DNA from: Cynocephalus volans
Taxonomy: Eukaryota; Chordata; Mammalia; Dermoptera; Cynocephalidae
Reading direction: 5' to 3'
Assembly: GCF_027409185.1 (NCBI RefSeq)
Contig: NC_084463.1
Span: forward strand, 52,570,907-52,634,906
DNA length: 64,000 bases
Shown piece after piece: positions 42,016-54,610 of this stretch. The position numbers and the translations under genes were made by a program. The notes beneath the pieces are model-generated. The model did not search any database and was not told where the DNA came from. It was given only the letters and a program-made list of their open reading frames with translations. Every line of letters begins with the position of its first letter. Position 1 is the first letter of the stretch.

Positions 42016-43598
42016 ATTCTGCCCCTTGCCCCCCCAAACACATCACTATCACATCCAAACACAGTAATTCCATCCCAACAGTCCCAGGAGTCTTAGTTTG
42101 TTCCAGCACCAACTTAAAAGTCCAAAGTCTCATCTGAGACCAAAGGCAAAACTCCTTCCAGCTGTGAACTTGTAAAAATCAAAAACAAATTTATCATATA
42201 TCCAAGATAAATGGTGGAACAGACATTGAGTACACATTCCCATTCCAAAAGGGAGGAACAGGCCAAAAGGAAGATGTAACATATCCTTAGCAAATCCAAA
42301 ACCCAGCAGGGCAAGCATGAAATCTCAAAACTAGTGAATCATGTACCTTAACTCCATGTTTAATGTCCTCTGCATGCTGGTATGGGGGTTGGGTCCCCAG
42401 GTCCTTGTGCAGCTCTGCTCCTATGGATTTCCCAGTCTGAAACCACATTTCAGCTCTTACAGCCTGGTGTTCCACTCTGGTACCTCCACAGGTCTGGGTT
42501 CTCCATGGAGGTCCCACTCTCCTGGCTCCACTGATGTGGTGCTGATGGGGTTGCTCTGCTGCAACTCCCACCCCTCATTGCCACTTGGCATTGCTCTAGC
42601 AAAGGTTGTCTATGGTGACACCACCCCTGTGACATATCTCTTCCTGGGCCCCAGACTTTTCCATACATCCTTTGAAGTCTGTGTGGAGGCTCTAAAGGCT
42701 TCCTAGCTGTGGCAGCCTGCAAGCCTGCTGACCTAACATCACATGGATTGTGCCAAAGCTTCTGGCTTGTAGTTTCCAAAGCTGCAAGTCCAGCCACACC
42801 TGATGCCAACTTACCCACAGCTGGAGTAGTGAAAGCAGCTGGGGCGCTAGTGCTGGAGGCAGTTTTCCAAGGTGGTCCTGGGCAGTGAGCCCATGGAAAG
42901 TTCCTCAATTCTGTTCCCCAAGATGATTCTCTTTCCCTAGGTCTTTGGGCAGAAAAGGAAAAGTTGGCCCCAGAGGCTTCTGCAATGCCTTCATGGAATT
43001 CATTCCTTGATAAGCCATTTCCTTTGTACTCACCTTCTTAGCACCATTGGAGTTTTCCTGTGGAAAAGCTCTGTTTATCTACCACATGGACAAGGTGCAA
43101 ATTTTCCAAATCTGTATGCTCTGCTTCTCTTTTAAATTCTCACTTTATGTCATGCCTTTGCCGCCATAACTTGGTGTAGGCTGTTACAAGTAGCCATGCA
43201 GCTTCCTTAATGCTTTGCTGCTTAGAAATTTCTTATGCCAAGTACTCTGGTTCACAACTCCTAAGTCCCAACTTCCACAAAGTCCTAGGGCATGGACTGA
43301 ATGCAGCCAAACTCCTTGTTCATAGCAAAGTTGATCTTGGCCCCAGTTTCCAATAAACTGCTCCTTACTTCTATCTGAGACTTCCTTAGAGTGGTTTTTA
43401 TAATCCCTCATTCTATAAGCATTCTGCTTATAGAGACATAACCAGTCTCTAAGACATTCCAAACTTCCCTTCATCTTTTTGTCTTCTTCTGAGTCCTCCA
43501 AACTCCTCCAAGCTTTGCCTAACACCCAGTTCCAAAGCCACTTCCACATTTTCAAGTATTTGTGGTAAGCAACACCCAACTCTCTGGTACCGATTTTC

Positions 43599-44135
43599 TG
43601 TATTAGTCCATTCATGTTGCCTGTAACAAAATACTTGGGATGGGGTAATTTATAAAGAAAATGAAATTTAATGCTTACAGTTTCTGAGGCTGGGAAGACC
43701 TAAGTCCATCTGATGGTGGTGACAGTGACCCAGGGGTCTGAACATTGCAAGGTAGTTGAAACAATTAGAGCAGAGAGAGAGCAAGAGACAGGCTCCCCTT
43801 TTTGTTTTTTAAAGATGACCAGTAAGGGGATCCAAATCCATGGCATTGGTGTTATCAGCACCACACTCTCCCAAGTGAGCCACAGGCCGATCCCTGACTC
43901 TTCTCTTTTTTTTAAGCCCTCAGAACCGTGTCCCTGTCCACCCTTCTTAATCCATTCAGTACTGCATGGTTCTACATTCCAATCACCTCTTCAAGACTGC
44001 TCCTTTCAATTACCATAATAGGATTTCCCACCCTCTTCACAGTCAGAGTGGGGGCCAAGTTTCTACTACCTTAAACCTGGGGGACACAATTCAAGCTTCA
44101 GGGAGTTTTGGGGGGACATAATTCGATCTACTACA
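43599..44135 (-). mobile_element. MaLR 5' LTR of the same type as 8578-9025
   Basis: It shares TGTATTAGTCCATT, CCAATCACCTCTTCAAG, ATAATAGGATTTCCCACCCT and GTTTTGGGGGGACATAATTC with 8578-9025. It is longer because a CYN SINE lies inside at about 43812-43893. Confidence 0.75.
43812..43893 (-). mobile_element. CYN SINE fragment inside the MaLR LTR, minus strand
   Basis: GATGACCAGTAAGGGGATCC, TTGGTGTTATCAGCACCACA and CTCTCCCAAGTGAGCCA complement the CYN body. It is younger than the LTR it interrupts. Confidence 0.8.
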
Positions 44136-44139
44136 GGAG

Positions 44140-45115
44140 CCCAGGGGACTTCTGGTCCTTGTAGCTTTTATAGGTGTTCTTTGGTGGTGTTAGATCTTTA
44201 CTAGTTAAGATCAAATGTCTCTAATCTGGGTATTTCATTTTTTCTTTCAGTTCTGTGTTGGATTGTTTGCTGTTCCCACCACTTTAACTGTGCACTGGAA
44301 CTAATGTGCTGTCCTTTGGTTACTTCTACAATGGGGGAACTTCCTGTGGGGCCAGCACTTGAGCCCTGTGATTGACTAAATTACTGCTTTGCTCTTGATT
44401 CCCTGGGGAAGGCTTTTTGTGCAGCTCATGTTTTAATGGTTGACCTTGTATGTACTTCTGTGTCTTGTGAGGTCTGGTACACCTGTGTTGTGTGGAAACT
44501 CTGGTCTAGGCCTGAGTCTTTTCAGCAAAATTCACCTCCTGCAGTTCTATATTCCTGACCAGTCTTCACTGAGTGATCTTGTCCTGATTGGAGGGTAGAA
44601 CAGCTGTCCATGCTGTTCCCCAGTGTTCCCCCCACTGGGCCCATCTCTCCCACCACCCACATTCCAAACATTTCCCACAGGACAGGCCATGCACTGTTCC
44701 TTTGTGATGACTCACTGGCATCTGAGTGGTTTCTTTTCTCTGTTGTCTATGGTTCCTCTCTTCTTTGTGAGTCCACAGAATTCCTGTTGGTCTCGCGGGA
44801 CTGGGGTCACCAAGACCCTCTTCTCCCCTGCCACTTCCAAGTAACTTCATACTAAGGGCACAGCTGTGGCTTTTGCCAGCTCTTGCCCCATCTGCTCACC
44901 AGCTCCAGAGTTAAAGCATCTGGGGATCAAAGTGGTGGGAGTGATTTTTTTCTTTCTCATCATGGCTTTTCCTGCCTTCTTGAACTCTGTAGGTCTCTCC
45001 TCTTCTTCCCTTGAGCTCTAGCAGCCACAGCTTGTCTGTCATTGCTTTTAATGGTTGTAACTTGGTTGATTTCTGGGAGAGAGTGACACTGGAGAACATC
45101 TATTCTGCCACATAT
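44140..45115 (-). mobile_element. L1 5'UTR, minus strand, same family as the composite element
   Basis: The reverse complement of this block follows 21650-22620 closely: shared words include CCAGTGTCACTCTCTCCCA, AGGAGAGACCTACAG, AGAGCTGGCAAAAG (here CAAGAGCTGGCAAAAG), GAAAAGACTCAGGCC, ACCAGACCTCACAAGAC, CACAAAAAGCCTTCCCC and CACCAAAGAACACCTATAAAA-type text. The L1 would start at about 45115 and read leftward; it is cut at 44140 next to the MaLR LTR. There is no ORF. Plus-strand frames at 44610-44855 are shadows. Confidence 0.75.
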
Positions 45116-45539
45116 TAAATATGATTGCCTGTACAACGTGCTCTGTACTTCAGGAATATCTTATGTTTACATCTGCAGTGATGGAGTGCTGTGTTTGCAT
45201 CTTGCCACTAAGAGGGGCAACAGTTCCACTTGTGCATGGTTCTACTTGCCCATAAGTCTACAGACCTAGCAATGGCTCCAGAGCCTGTTTTCACTGAAGG
45301 AGCCTCCTGGAGTCTGCAGTGGCCCTTCTCTGTCATCAGAGCCCTAGTGAGGGGAGGAGACCCAGACTCCAAGGAGGGGTAAGAGCAAGTAAGACAAAAT
45401 GGGGTCCAATGTAGAACCTGATGTGTGTCAGAATGCAGGTGATGCAGGGCCCTGTTGAGCAGAGAGTTCACTTCCACTTGCCACCATTCTGTCCCCTAAT
45501 CTCTAGTACCAGTGGGCAGAAACTACATTATTTCTTCAT
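45116..45539. other. Unassigned DNA
   Basis: About 420 bp, mildly GC-rich near 45280-45480. No recognised feature. Confidence 0.4.
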
Positions 45540-46505
45540 CATTTTCCAGAGTGTGTTATTTTCTTTTTGTTTTGTTCTTTAGGGGTTTAATTTTGCTATC
45601 TTTTTCTTGCTTTTTAGTTGGAAGGTTCGATTTTGATTTCGGATCTTTTCAAATTATAGGTATTTAGAGCTATAAATGTTATTCTAACTCCTTTTTAAGT
45701 TTTAGTTTGTCATGTTCTTGTTTTCAGTCTCAAAGTGTTTCTGATTTTTTGTGTGTGACTATGACATACTGTCTGTTTGTAGGTTGTTGTTTAATTTCCA
45801 AATAATTGTGAACTACTGAAATATCCTTCAGTTACTCATTTTCAATTTAAATCTGTTGTGGTCAGAGAGCATACTTTGTGTGATTTCAGTCCTCATGTTT
45901 ATAGAGAGTATTTTATGGCCTAAGAAATGATGATTTCTGGGGTCCTTCCATGTGCATTTGAACAGAATGTGTATTCTGTTTTGGGGTGACAAGTTGTACA
46001 TATACATATCTAAAGTCAAGTTGCTTTATAATGTTGTCCAGGATTTCTATACCACTTTCAGTGTTCTGCCTAGTTGTTCTATCCATTAGTGAAAATTGCA
46101 CTGGACTTCTCCAAAATTTATATATATATATATAATGGTCTACTCTCTTGATTTCTTTGTTAATTATTTTCATTTACTGCTGGGCTTCTGTGTTTGGTGC
46201 ATGTGTATCTATAATTGTCATGAAGTTCTCATGACTGACACTATTGTCATCACAAACTGTCTCTCTTTATACCCAGTAACATTTTTGTTTTTATATTTAT
46301 TTTGTCTAATATTATTATGGCCAGCCATTATAGCTGTCTTTTGGGTTTTTTTACATTGCATATATTTTGCCATCCACTAACTTTCAATCTACTTGTATCT
46401 TTGAATTTCAAGTGTTTTTCCTATGTACGATATTTGGTTTTTTCTTGTTTGTATTTAAAAATTTTTTTTCAGGCAATACCTGCCTTTTAAAATTTTAATT
46501 TATTT
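45540..46505 (-). mobile_element. L1M LINE ORF2 region, minus strand
   Basis: On the plus strand, TGTGGTCAGAGAGCATACTT, AACAGAATGTGTATTCTGTT, TTCTATCCATTAGTGAAAAT (parts) and TATTATGGCCAGCCATTATA are the complement of old L1 ORF2. A short (TA)n lies at 46117-46133. Confidence 0.75.
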
Positions 46506-46534
46506 ATTTATTTTTGTTTTGTTTTGTTTTTTTA

Positions 46535-46616
46535 AAAGGTCACCAGTAAGGGGATCTTAACCCTTGACTTTTTGTTGTCAGCACCACACTCTCCCAAGTG
46601 AGCCACAGCCAGCCCC
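46535..46616 (-). mobile_element. CYN SINE fragment, minus strand
   Basis: GGTCACCAGTAAGGGGATC, GTCAGCACCACACTCTCCCA and AGCCACAGCCAGCCCC complement the CYN body, with a T-rich tail on the left. Confidence 0.8.
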
Positions 46617-47740
46617 TAAAAAATTTATTTTGTTTTAATTGACAGATTATAATTGTATATATTCATCAGGTACAATGTGATGTTTCAACACATGTATACA
46701 TTGTGAAATGATAAAATCAGACTGATTTATCTTCATTATCTCACAAACTTATTTCATGATGAGAACATTTAAAATCCACTGTTACCAACCTTGAAATGTA
46801 TAATGCATTACTCTTAGCTATGTTCAACATGCTGTGCAATACACCACCAGAACTTACTCCTCCTGCCAGATTGAAACTTTGAACCATTTGACCAACATGT
46901 CCACATTCACCTTGGACCTGCATCCTAACCTTCAGCTTCTGGTAACTTCCATTCTATTTTCTATTTCTCTTAGTCAGACTTTTTAATAGACCACGTGGAA
47001 GTAAAATTATGGGGTATTTGATTTTTGTGCCTGGCTAATTTTCCTTAATATAATGTCCTCTAGATTCATCCATGTTGTCACAATTGGCAAGTTTTTTAAA
47101 GGCTGAGTTGAATTCCATTTTTTATGTCCATGACATTTATTTTATCTGTTCATTACTTGATGAGCATTTCTGTAGTTTTGATATGTTGGCTGTTGTAAAT
47201 AATGGTGCAGTGAGCACTGGAATGGTGACATCTCTTTGACAAGCTGATTTCAATTCATTTGAATATATACTCAGAAGTGGGATAGTTAGATCTATGGTAG
47301 TTTCATATTTAGCTCTTTGTGAAAACTTGATGCTACATTCCAAAATGGTGTCCTAACTTACATTCCCACCTACAGTGTACGAGTGTTCTCTTTTCTTCAC
47401 ACGCTCACAAACAATTATCTTACATCTTTTTGATAATAGCAGTTCCAGCAAGTGTGATGTATTCTCATTGTGGTTTTTGTGTTTCTCAGGATTAGTGAAG
47501 TTGGACATTTTTTTCTTACTTCTATTTTCCATTTCATGTCTTCTTTTGAGAAAGGTCTATTCAGGTTCTTTGCTCATTTTTTCTGAGTACAGTTATTTGG
47601 TTTTTTGTTGTCAAGTACATTGAGTCCTTAATATGTATTGTATATTAAGTATTTATCAGATGTATAGTTTGCACCTGTTTACTCTGAATCTGTGGTCGTC
47701 TCCTCACTTTGTTGTTTCATTTTCTGAGCAGAAGCAACAT
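46617..47740 (-). mobile_element. L1M LINE 3' end, minus strand
   Basis: The plus strand reads TAATTGACAGATTATAATTG, TCATCCATGTTGTCACAATT, GTTGTAAATAATGGTGCAGT, ACATTCCCACCTACAGTGTA and CTTCTTTTGAGAAAGGTCTA, the complement of an L1MA/L1MB-type 3' UTR and ORF2 end. The CYN SINE at 46535-46616 sits at its 3' edge. Confidence 0.85.
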
Positions 47741-48939
47741 TTCTCTAAATATCAGTATGTGCATGTGATTTATTTATTGTCATTAAGTAGATACTATAAT
47801 TTCTAGTTAATGTAAAAGTTGTTTTGACAGTGAATCAAAATTTCATGTCTAACACAGGTGTGGTTAACTCCGTCATAGAAAAATGAGATTTTGACTTTTA
47901 GGTTTGTTGTTCGAGGACTCAGGCCAGGTGTAGAATTTGTCCACCATGCTGTATTACATTCTTCCATGGTAACATGTTCTCCAGTGTGGAAGCTTGGGTG
48001 GGCCTCTCTCATTCAGCCCATTATGTCACTGACCCTACCTGGTGTGGGAGCCAGTCAAGAGAAAAAATCTATTTGTACTTAATTCAATGTATTTGGGCCC
48101 AGGTGGTGCCCACCTTGACTCCCTTTATTGGCTTTCACTTGGTTTATGCATATTGGGGATTTTGAAACCTATCTCTTGTGCACACAGTTGAAGACCAGCT
48201 TGATTGACTTTCTGCACATTAAGAATTTTTCACATATTCCTGTCAAAAGTGTCAGGTATATATGTTGTGCCCATATGTGGACAAACTACACATAGCCTCA
48301 ACTGTCATTTCTATTTCTCAGTAAACCAGTGGGAACTATAGCATAGAACTGACTGGTGTTGGATTCCAGCATGTTCACCCTCTTTTGTTTTAAATTCTGA
48401 GGATCTAGTGGTTTCTAGACCTTTTGGGCTCATGGTGAGAGGGTCTCATTCCACATCTTTCTGCCTTGGGGTACTGGAATGTGAACAGTATAGACACCAG
48501 GAGGTTTGGGAAGCACTCTGACCCAGGTCACAGGCAGAGTGAAGCCAAAGCTTTACCCAGTTTCAAGACCTTACAGATGTGTAGTGGTTCTTCCTTCTTA
48601 AAACATTCCTTGAGTTTTCCCTAAGATATTTTTTAAATGTTATTGAAAACAATCTCAAAAGAAGTTATCATTAGCAATATGTAGTAATATAACTAACTCC
48701 TAGTTTAATTTTATTACATATAATAATTCACAGATGGAAGAATTGTCTGTACTCATATCAGGCACATTTCCTTCTGTGCGTGGGATACCTCTATTTGGTC
48801 CTCTAAATGTTTAGTCACTGGACAGCAGGAAGCCAATGTGGATGTCAAGTGGGTTCCTGGTGAATTATGGGATTCTGGATTTGTTTCCTCTGGCAGATCT
48901 CTTGAACCACATGTAGTATAGCCACTAATGAAGGAATGA
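47741..48939. other. Unassigned DNA before the env remnant
   Basis: About 1.2 kb. Some of it may belong to the same retroviral fossil as the env piece that follows, but I could not place gag, pol or LTR text. Confidence 0.35.
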
Positions 48940-49235
48940 TAAGAAGTCTAGCTGCTGCCCTGTGAAGTTTTGCCGATTCCATTGCAAAATCTATTGCCGA
49001 GCAACAGCACATTAACATCTCTAGCCGTGGTTGTCTTAGATAATATAATTGTTCTTGTATATTAGCTCAGGAAGATGTTGTCTATGTTATTGCTAACACT
49101 ACATGCTGTGCCTGAGTAAATTCCTCTGGGGCAGTTGAGATTTATTTCCATAAAATAAGATAACAAGCCTCAAAGCTAGTGCAAGCCTCACCTAGTTCTC
49201 CAGTGTCATTTGATTTACATAATCAAATGCCTTTA
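48940..49235 (+). pseudogene. env: Retroviral env transmembrane-subunit remnant
   Basis: The transmembrane subunit of a retroviral envelope anchors it and drives fusion. By eye across frames, LAAAL, then FADSIAKSIAEQQHIN, resembles the heptad region. ILAQEDVVYVIANTTCCA follows (the NTTCC word at about 49095-49109), where intact copies have a disulfide-loop motif next to the Cys pair. VNSSGAVEIYFHKI comes after the loop. Stops and at least one frameshift break it, and no membrane anchor is visible. No other gene of the same virus is recognised nearby, so this is an isolated fragment. Confidence 0.5.
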
Positions 49236-49989
49236 AGTCTAAGTTAAAGACTTACAACCAATGCATAACCTGGAATGGTCATGTTTCTGGTATTTTTACT
49301 TTGCACTTCTTTTTTAAACTGTGTACTCATTATCTATTAAATCTGTGTAGAAATGCCATTCCTGGCAAAATAATGTTTCTGCAGTGCTCTGAGATAATAA
49401 CTGATTCCTAAAAAACAGATCAATCAAACTTAAAGATAAAATCCAGACAACTCAGGCCCCAAAGGAACTGTTTCAGGCCTCTACATTTCTCAAATCTGAC
49501 ACTAGACATATTTATCAGTGATGACTTCAAATAAAGCTCTTGATGAAAGGGGGAAAATGAAAAAGTGATGAAATTAATTTATGTAAGACACAGAGAAAAT
49601 ACAGCCAGAAAACAGGGGGGCTCATGCTTTCTTGTCTGAGGTAAGAATTTTTCCAAGGACCTTCTAAAAACCCATCAGAAATCCCTTCACATCTTCCATG
49701 CGTCTCCAGCTTTGTACAAACACACATTTCTGTAACAAAGTTGGTCAGTAAACATTGTTCATCACTGCAGTAATTCAGATAAGATGGATGTCTAAAATAA
49801 AGCATTTTGAAGCAATGTATGTAAGTTGACTTCAGTGTAAGAAAAATATCAATTCGACTTCACTATCACAAAAATGATGGCAAAACTAGACAAGCACTTC
49901 TTTTCAGTTAATTGTTTCAAAACATAACAGTAATCAAAGGAAGAAAGATCTCAAGGATGGATGGATCACAATCATATCTCTAGATGCTA
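49236..49989. other. Unassigned DNA
   Basis: About 750 bp. The minus-strand frame at 49527-49805 has no recognisable domain. Confidence 0.35.
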
Positions 49990-51420
49990 AATTGGGTGAT
50001 AGACTAGGTCTAAGAGATCTCAATCTCTAAAAACAATCATTCAGGGGAAATTTAAAATCTAGATGTGTGAAAATTAATAATAAATAAAAAAAATAGAAGT
50101 GTTTTTAAAGAGCTCTGTATGGATTGTTTCAGGTGTGATAGGGTATCAATGTACCCCAATCCACATCTTCAACACCTCCAATCAGTAACATTTTCTAGGC
50201 CCATGTCTGTCATTATCAGTCAGACTCACCTCTCCCTTCTGGAAATTGGTTCAAACCTTCCAATATCAACAAGTCATTGATAATCTCCAGAAATTGTAGT
50301 ATCACTCAACTCTTGTTCACTGTATGCAGTAAGATCAATAATAGTTGGGACATGGAAAGTCAGCATCTTGCCCTTTCTTTGGCTCTTTCACCTTTACTCT
50401 GAAGTGTTAGTGAGCGTTCAGACCTTAACAGTGTTCTTTCATGTGAAATGTCTATTCGTAACTTTACTTCCTTCAAAACGTATAAACCTCCTTTACTCCA
50501 AAGAAAACCATACCAATATCTGCTACCCAAATTTCTCTCCTAGGAGTCACTGTCCTGGGAAAGTAGGTCCTGTATAATGTAAACTCAAACCAGGAATGCT
50601 AGGCAGGCTGCACAGTACCAGAGGGGAACAGAAATTTCACTTGCTGAATAGACACCAAGAAACCCAACAATTCAACTGCCGCTTAGTAACTCTTGGTGTA
50701 AACACACCACAGTGATTTCTCTGCAACTCCGGGGACATTTCTCTAGTACTGCTAATATGCTCAACAACTTATAGATGGGCAAACTGAATGTTATTTAGGA
50801 TAGTAACATTTCCCACATCCTTCAGTGTCAGAACTGTAATGAGAGCTCACACTACAGATCTCCCACCTGCACGCTGTCTGTAAGAAAACTTTACCCTGTT
50901 CATTCACTCAGCTTCAGGAAGCAGCTTTTGTTCAGTTAGACAAAAGCATCTGGTGTCCTGGCAGAGCACCTTCTTCTGATAAAGCAATCACTGAAAGCAC
51001 AGCTCAAGTGACCCCTTTCACAGACCCTGATCTGCAGACGCCAATGCTAGTGTTGGCCACCTGGCCTGGCCTGGATTCTCAGCTCACAATGTCATGTCAG
51101 GTCTGGCCCAAAAATATCCACCAAGCTTTCTACTTCACCAGGTGGCAGGACTCACATCCCTCTCCCCAGGGTTCCTGAGGCCCTTGGGGGCTCCTCTTTC
51201 ATTCTCACATTTACCTTCAGAGACCAAGAACCCAACCCCACAGCCTTCAGAGCAGTGTCAGAGACCTGCAGGGTCTGAAATGTCCTGGCAGAAAATGGTG
51301 AGAATTGATGAAGCAGCACATGCGCAGAAGAAATAAAAAAGATCTTTTTTCATGATCTTCTGCTGATGGCTTCATTGCAGGAAGAAAGGACACTTCCACA
51401 GGCCTCTGCTTTAGTCCCTT
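49990..51420 (-). other. Promoter/exon 1/intron 1 paralogue, minus strand (copy B, decayed)
   Basis: Reading leftward from 51420, TGCAATGAAGCCATCAGCAG aligns with the third promoter unit of copy A (its TGACGTCC site has decayed), and TTTCTTCTGCGCATGTGC is identical at 51311-51328. A CTGAAG|GTAAATG junction near 51215 parallels copy A's exon end and donor. Further left, 50520-50780 aligns with 36060-36290. CpG density is low here, so the promoter is probably dead. The leftmost part (49996-50030) is shared with copy C. Confidence 0.6.
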
Positions 51421-52899
51421 ACACACAAAAGGAGGACGTTTTGTTTGTTTCATTGTGGGTGAATCCTGCTGCCCTTAGAACAAGACACGGTGGTCAGTAC
51501 TGGTTTCTACTCATATGACAGCAATTGAAATTGTTTCTTCTGTAAACCCTGGTTTGTCAGTCTGATACATTGTGGGTTGAATGGGGGAAGTTTGAATTTG
51601 GGCAAAACAGCTGATGATATTAAATATTAGCATAATTTTTTTTCATGTTTGGTTAAAGGTATTGTGGTTATAGAACCCACATGTATTTTTTTTACAATCT
51701 ATTGTAATGCAAAAAATTTAAAAAATCAAGTCTATTTTTTCTTTTATTTTGTTAACAATCGATTAATTAATATAACTCTCCTCATTCACTATAAAATGTT
51801 TCTTCTCACCCAGGAAACTAAATTTTGTGTCTTTAATGGATTATATTACTCAGTTGAAAACACTGCTCTAGTGAATACTGTATATGAGAATAAGATACCA
51901 GGGCCATAAGGAAAGTGTGCTGCATATTTCTTGTTGAATTTATACCCCAGTTTCTAAAAATTATTTGCCCAGACTCCAAAGTTCCATCCACCTGTCCATC
52001 TATCGATCTCTTAAATATTTACTTTTTAAATTATTATTATTATTATTATTATTATTCATGGGGGGGATTTGAGCTTTGTGTTTTCTTCCCTGGTTTATGC
52101 CAGAAACTAGGCAAAATCTCTCACACAAGGGTTTCTCAGGGCTCCTGGTACTACTGATCTTCCTCCTCAAACAGGGACTGTTCGAGTTATTCAGGTTGAT
52201 GTAGACATGTGTAAAATAAAGATTAGAATAAAAAAGCATGATGTTTCGGGGTGAGTGAGTAGGGGGTGTGAGAGGGCTGACTCTTAACACTGACCCCTGG
52301 TTTTACATTTTTCTAATGCAGATGTATGTTCTGCCATGTTTTAATTCCTGTGGTTTGTCTAATCCTACAATTGCCCCTCAGTGAATATCCTACAAATCTA
52401 GGGAACTCAGCATTGAACTCCCCAGAGCCATTTTGACTCAGACTTTATCATCTAAAGCCTCTCTTCCTCAGATCCCTGAATCCCAGGCTCTAACTTAAAG
52501 ATCCATTGATGTGATATCTGGGCTTTATTAAATACATGATGATTGGCAGGTGTTACGTGGGGGTGAATCAGTGACTGATAGTCTATCCTCTAAGGTATGG
52601 ATTGTCATTTCCTCTTTGTGGAACTGAGTCTTCTGTCCTAAATAATGGAGACAATAATACACAAACTCTAAGAATGAGAAGCTGAAATTGAGATCTTACT
52701 ACAAGACAAAATAAACTTCAAAGCAAAATGTATTATCCCAGATAGAGACCTTTCATAATAACAAATACATCTTAAACTAGGATATTATAATAACTATAAA
52801 TATGTATGTGCATAAGAGAAAAGCCTGAAAAGAGTTTTTTTAAAAAAGTCACAGAACTTATAAAAAACACAAAAAACTACAACTGTAGTCGGACAAATT
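51421..52899. other. AT-rich DNA, no gene recognised
   Basis: About 1.5 kb. It contains the ATT microsatellite at 52033-52057. The open frame at 51649-51909 has no domain I recognise. Confidence 0.4.
52033..52057. repeat. (ATT)n microsatellite
   Basis: Eight consecutive ATT/TTA units. Confidence 0.9.
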
Positions 52900-54610
52900 A
52901 CACTCCTTTCTTATTAATAGATGAGACCACCAGATGAAACATCAGTAAGAATATAGACATGAATGACACTGTCCTGACCTGACTGATACTTATAAATCAC
53001 TATGGGAACACTCAACCAGACAGAATAAATGCTAAGAGATAAAACAAGTCTCAAGACAGAAATCTTGCAACACGTTTTCTGAAAAGAAAAAAATGAAATA
53101 AAATTAGAAATCAAAAAGAAAAACTCAGGAAAGCCTCAAATATTCAAAAATGAAATAATACACTTGTGAACAATTTGTGAATAAAAAAAGAAATGTAACA
53201 GGAAATGAGAATATATGTTGATCAAGATGTACTGTAACAATGACATTTGGGATAGAGTGAAGGCAGCCATAAATTCTTTCTCATGCCTGTCATTGGGGTA
53301 AAAACTAATTTCCCTTAAATGTGGGTTGGTCTTAGCCACATGCTTAGCCAACAGAATCTGGCATATTAGAAGCACTAAAGTCAATAGAGACCAAACATAG
53401 TGCCTTAATTGGCAACATTGACTATCAAAATTTAGATTGAATTTTAGTGACTAAAAGAGTGAATAACAATAGTCTCATATTTTATGATATGATATCAAAT
53501 TACATTTGTATATTTAAAAGGTTCACTTAAAAAAAGCATAGGGGAGAAACGGCGTAACTTTGAGTTGGCAATAATTTAATCAACATTATACAAGAAATAA
53601 CAACAACAAAAATAAGACAAACTGTATAAAATTAAAACCCTTTCTGCATCAAATGCCACATTTAATGGAGTTAAATGACAGCCCATGAAATGGGGAAAAT
53701 AATTGCAAAACATATGTCATAAGGTATTGATATTCAGAATATAGACTTTCAAATTCTACAACTAAAAAACAAAACAAGAAAATAAAAAAATACACATAAG
53801 ACAAATTGCTAATAAATACATGAGAAGATGATCAACATAAATTAGTCATTAGAGGAAAGTATATCAAAACTGCAATAAACTATTGCTTTACATCCATTAC
53901 AATGGCCTGTACAAAAAAACAAAAACAAAAAAAGAGCAGGTGTTAGGGTGGAAGTGGAGAAACTGCAACGTTAATTCATTGTTGGTGGAAATGTAAAATG
54001 TGGAGGATGTTATAGAGATTTCTGAACATGGAATTATCATGTGGCACATCAGTTCCACTCCTAGGTATATCCCCCAAAGAATTGCAAGCCGAGACTGAGC
54101 TGGACATTAGCACCTGCATGTTCACAGCAGCATTATCCACAATGGCCAAAAGGAAGAAGCATCCTAAGCATCTACCGGTGTATGAATGGATAGACAACAG
54201 GTGGTGTATGTGTATAATAATACTATTGAGCTTTAGAAAGTAAGAAAAATACTGGAAAGTACTACCACACAGATGAAGCTTGAGGACATTAAGCTTCATG
54301 AAATAAGCCAGTCATGAGAAAACAAAGATGTTATAAATGCACTTATATGAGTTTTCTGAAGTAGAAAAATTCATAGATGTAGCCAGGAGAATAGTGCTTG
54401 CCAGTGCTTCTGGTAGAAGAAAATAGGGATTTAGTGTTTGGCATGTACAAATTTTATTGGGAAACATGAAAATATTGTGCAGATGTATGGTGGCGATGGC
54501 TGCAAATTAATTTGAATATATTTAATTCTACCGATCTGTGACTTTAAAAAAGATTAAAGTGTCAAATTTTCTGCAATGTATATTATAATAAAAAGTGTTT
54601 TTAAGATAGA
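52900..54610 (+). mobile_element. L1M LINE fragments, ORF2 end and 3' UTR
   Basis: A weak L1-like stretch at 52900-53170 is followed by a clear one at about 53570-54600: GTATTGATATTCAGAATATA, TGGAAATGTAAAATG, CCACTCCTAGGTATATCCCC, CACAATGGCCAAAAGGAAG, GTATGAATGGATAGACAACA and CATGAAATAAGCCAGTCATG, the standard L1M 3' region order. AATAAAA near the end at 54588 is the tail signal. Non-coding. Confidence 0.8.

Larger units (their letters stand above)
41608..44135 (-). mobile_element. THE1/MST-like MaLR element, minus strand, two unlike LTRs
   Basis: The order in its own direction is 5' LTR (43599-44135), internal region (42016-43598), 3' LTR (41608-42015). The internal part on the plus strand contains TCCAAAGTCTCATCTGAGAC, ATGCTTTGCTGCTTAGAAAT, CTTCTGAGTCCTCCAAACTC and CAGTTCCAAAGCCACTTCCA, as in THE1-type internal sequence, which is non-coding in function. 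The LTRs share their TGTATTAGTC ends but differ in the middle. A CYN SINE interrupts the 5' LTR. Flanks do not form a target duplication. Confidence 0.75.

Noticed and set aside
44566-44855. Open frames on both strands
   Set aside because: They lie in the reversed L1 5'UTR, which is non-coding.
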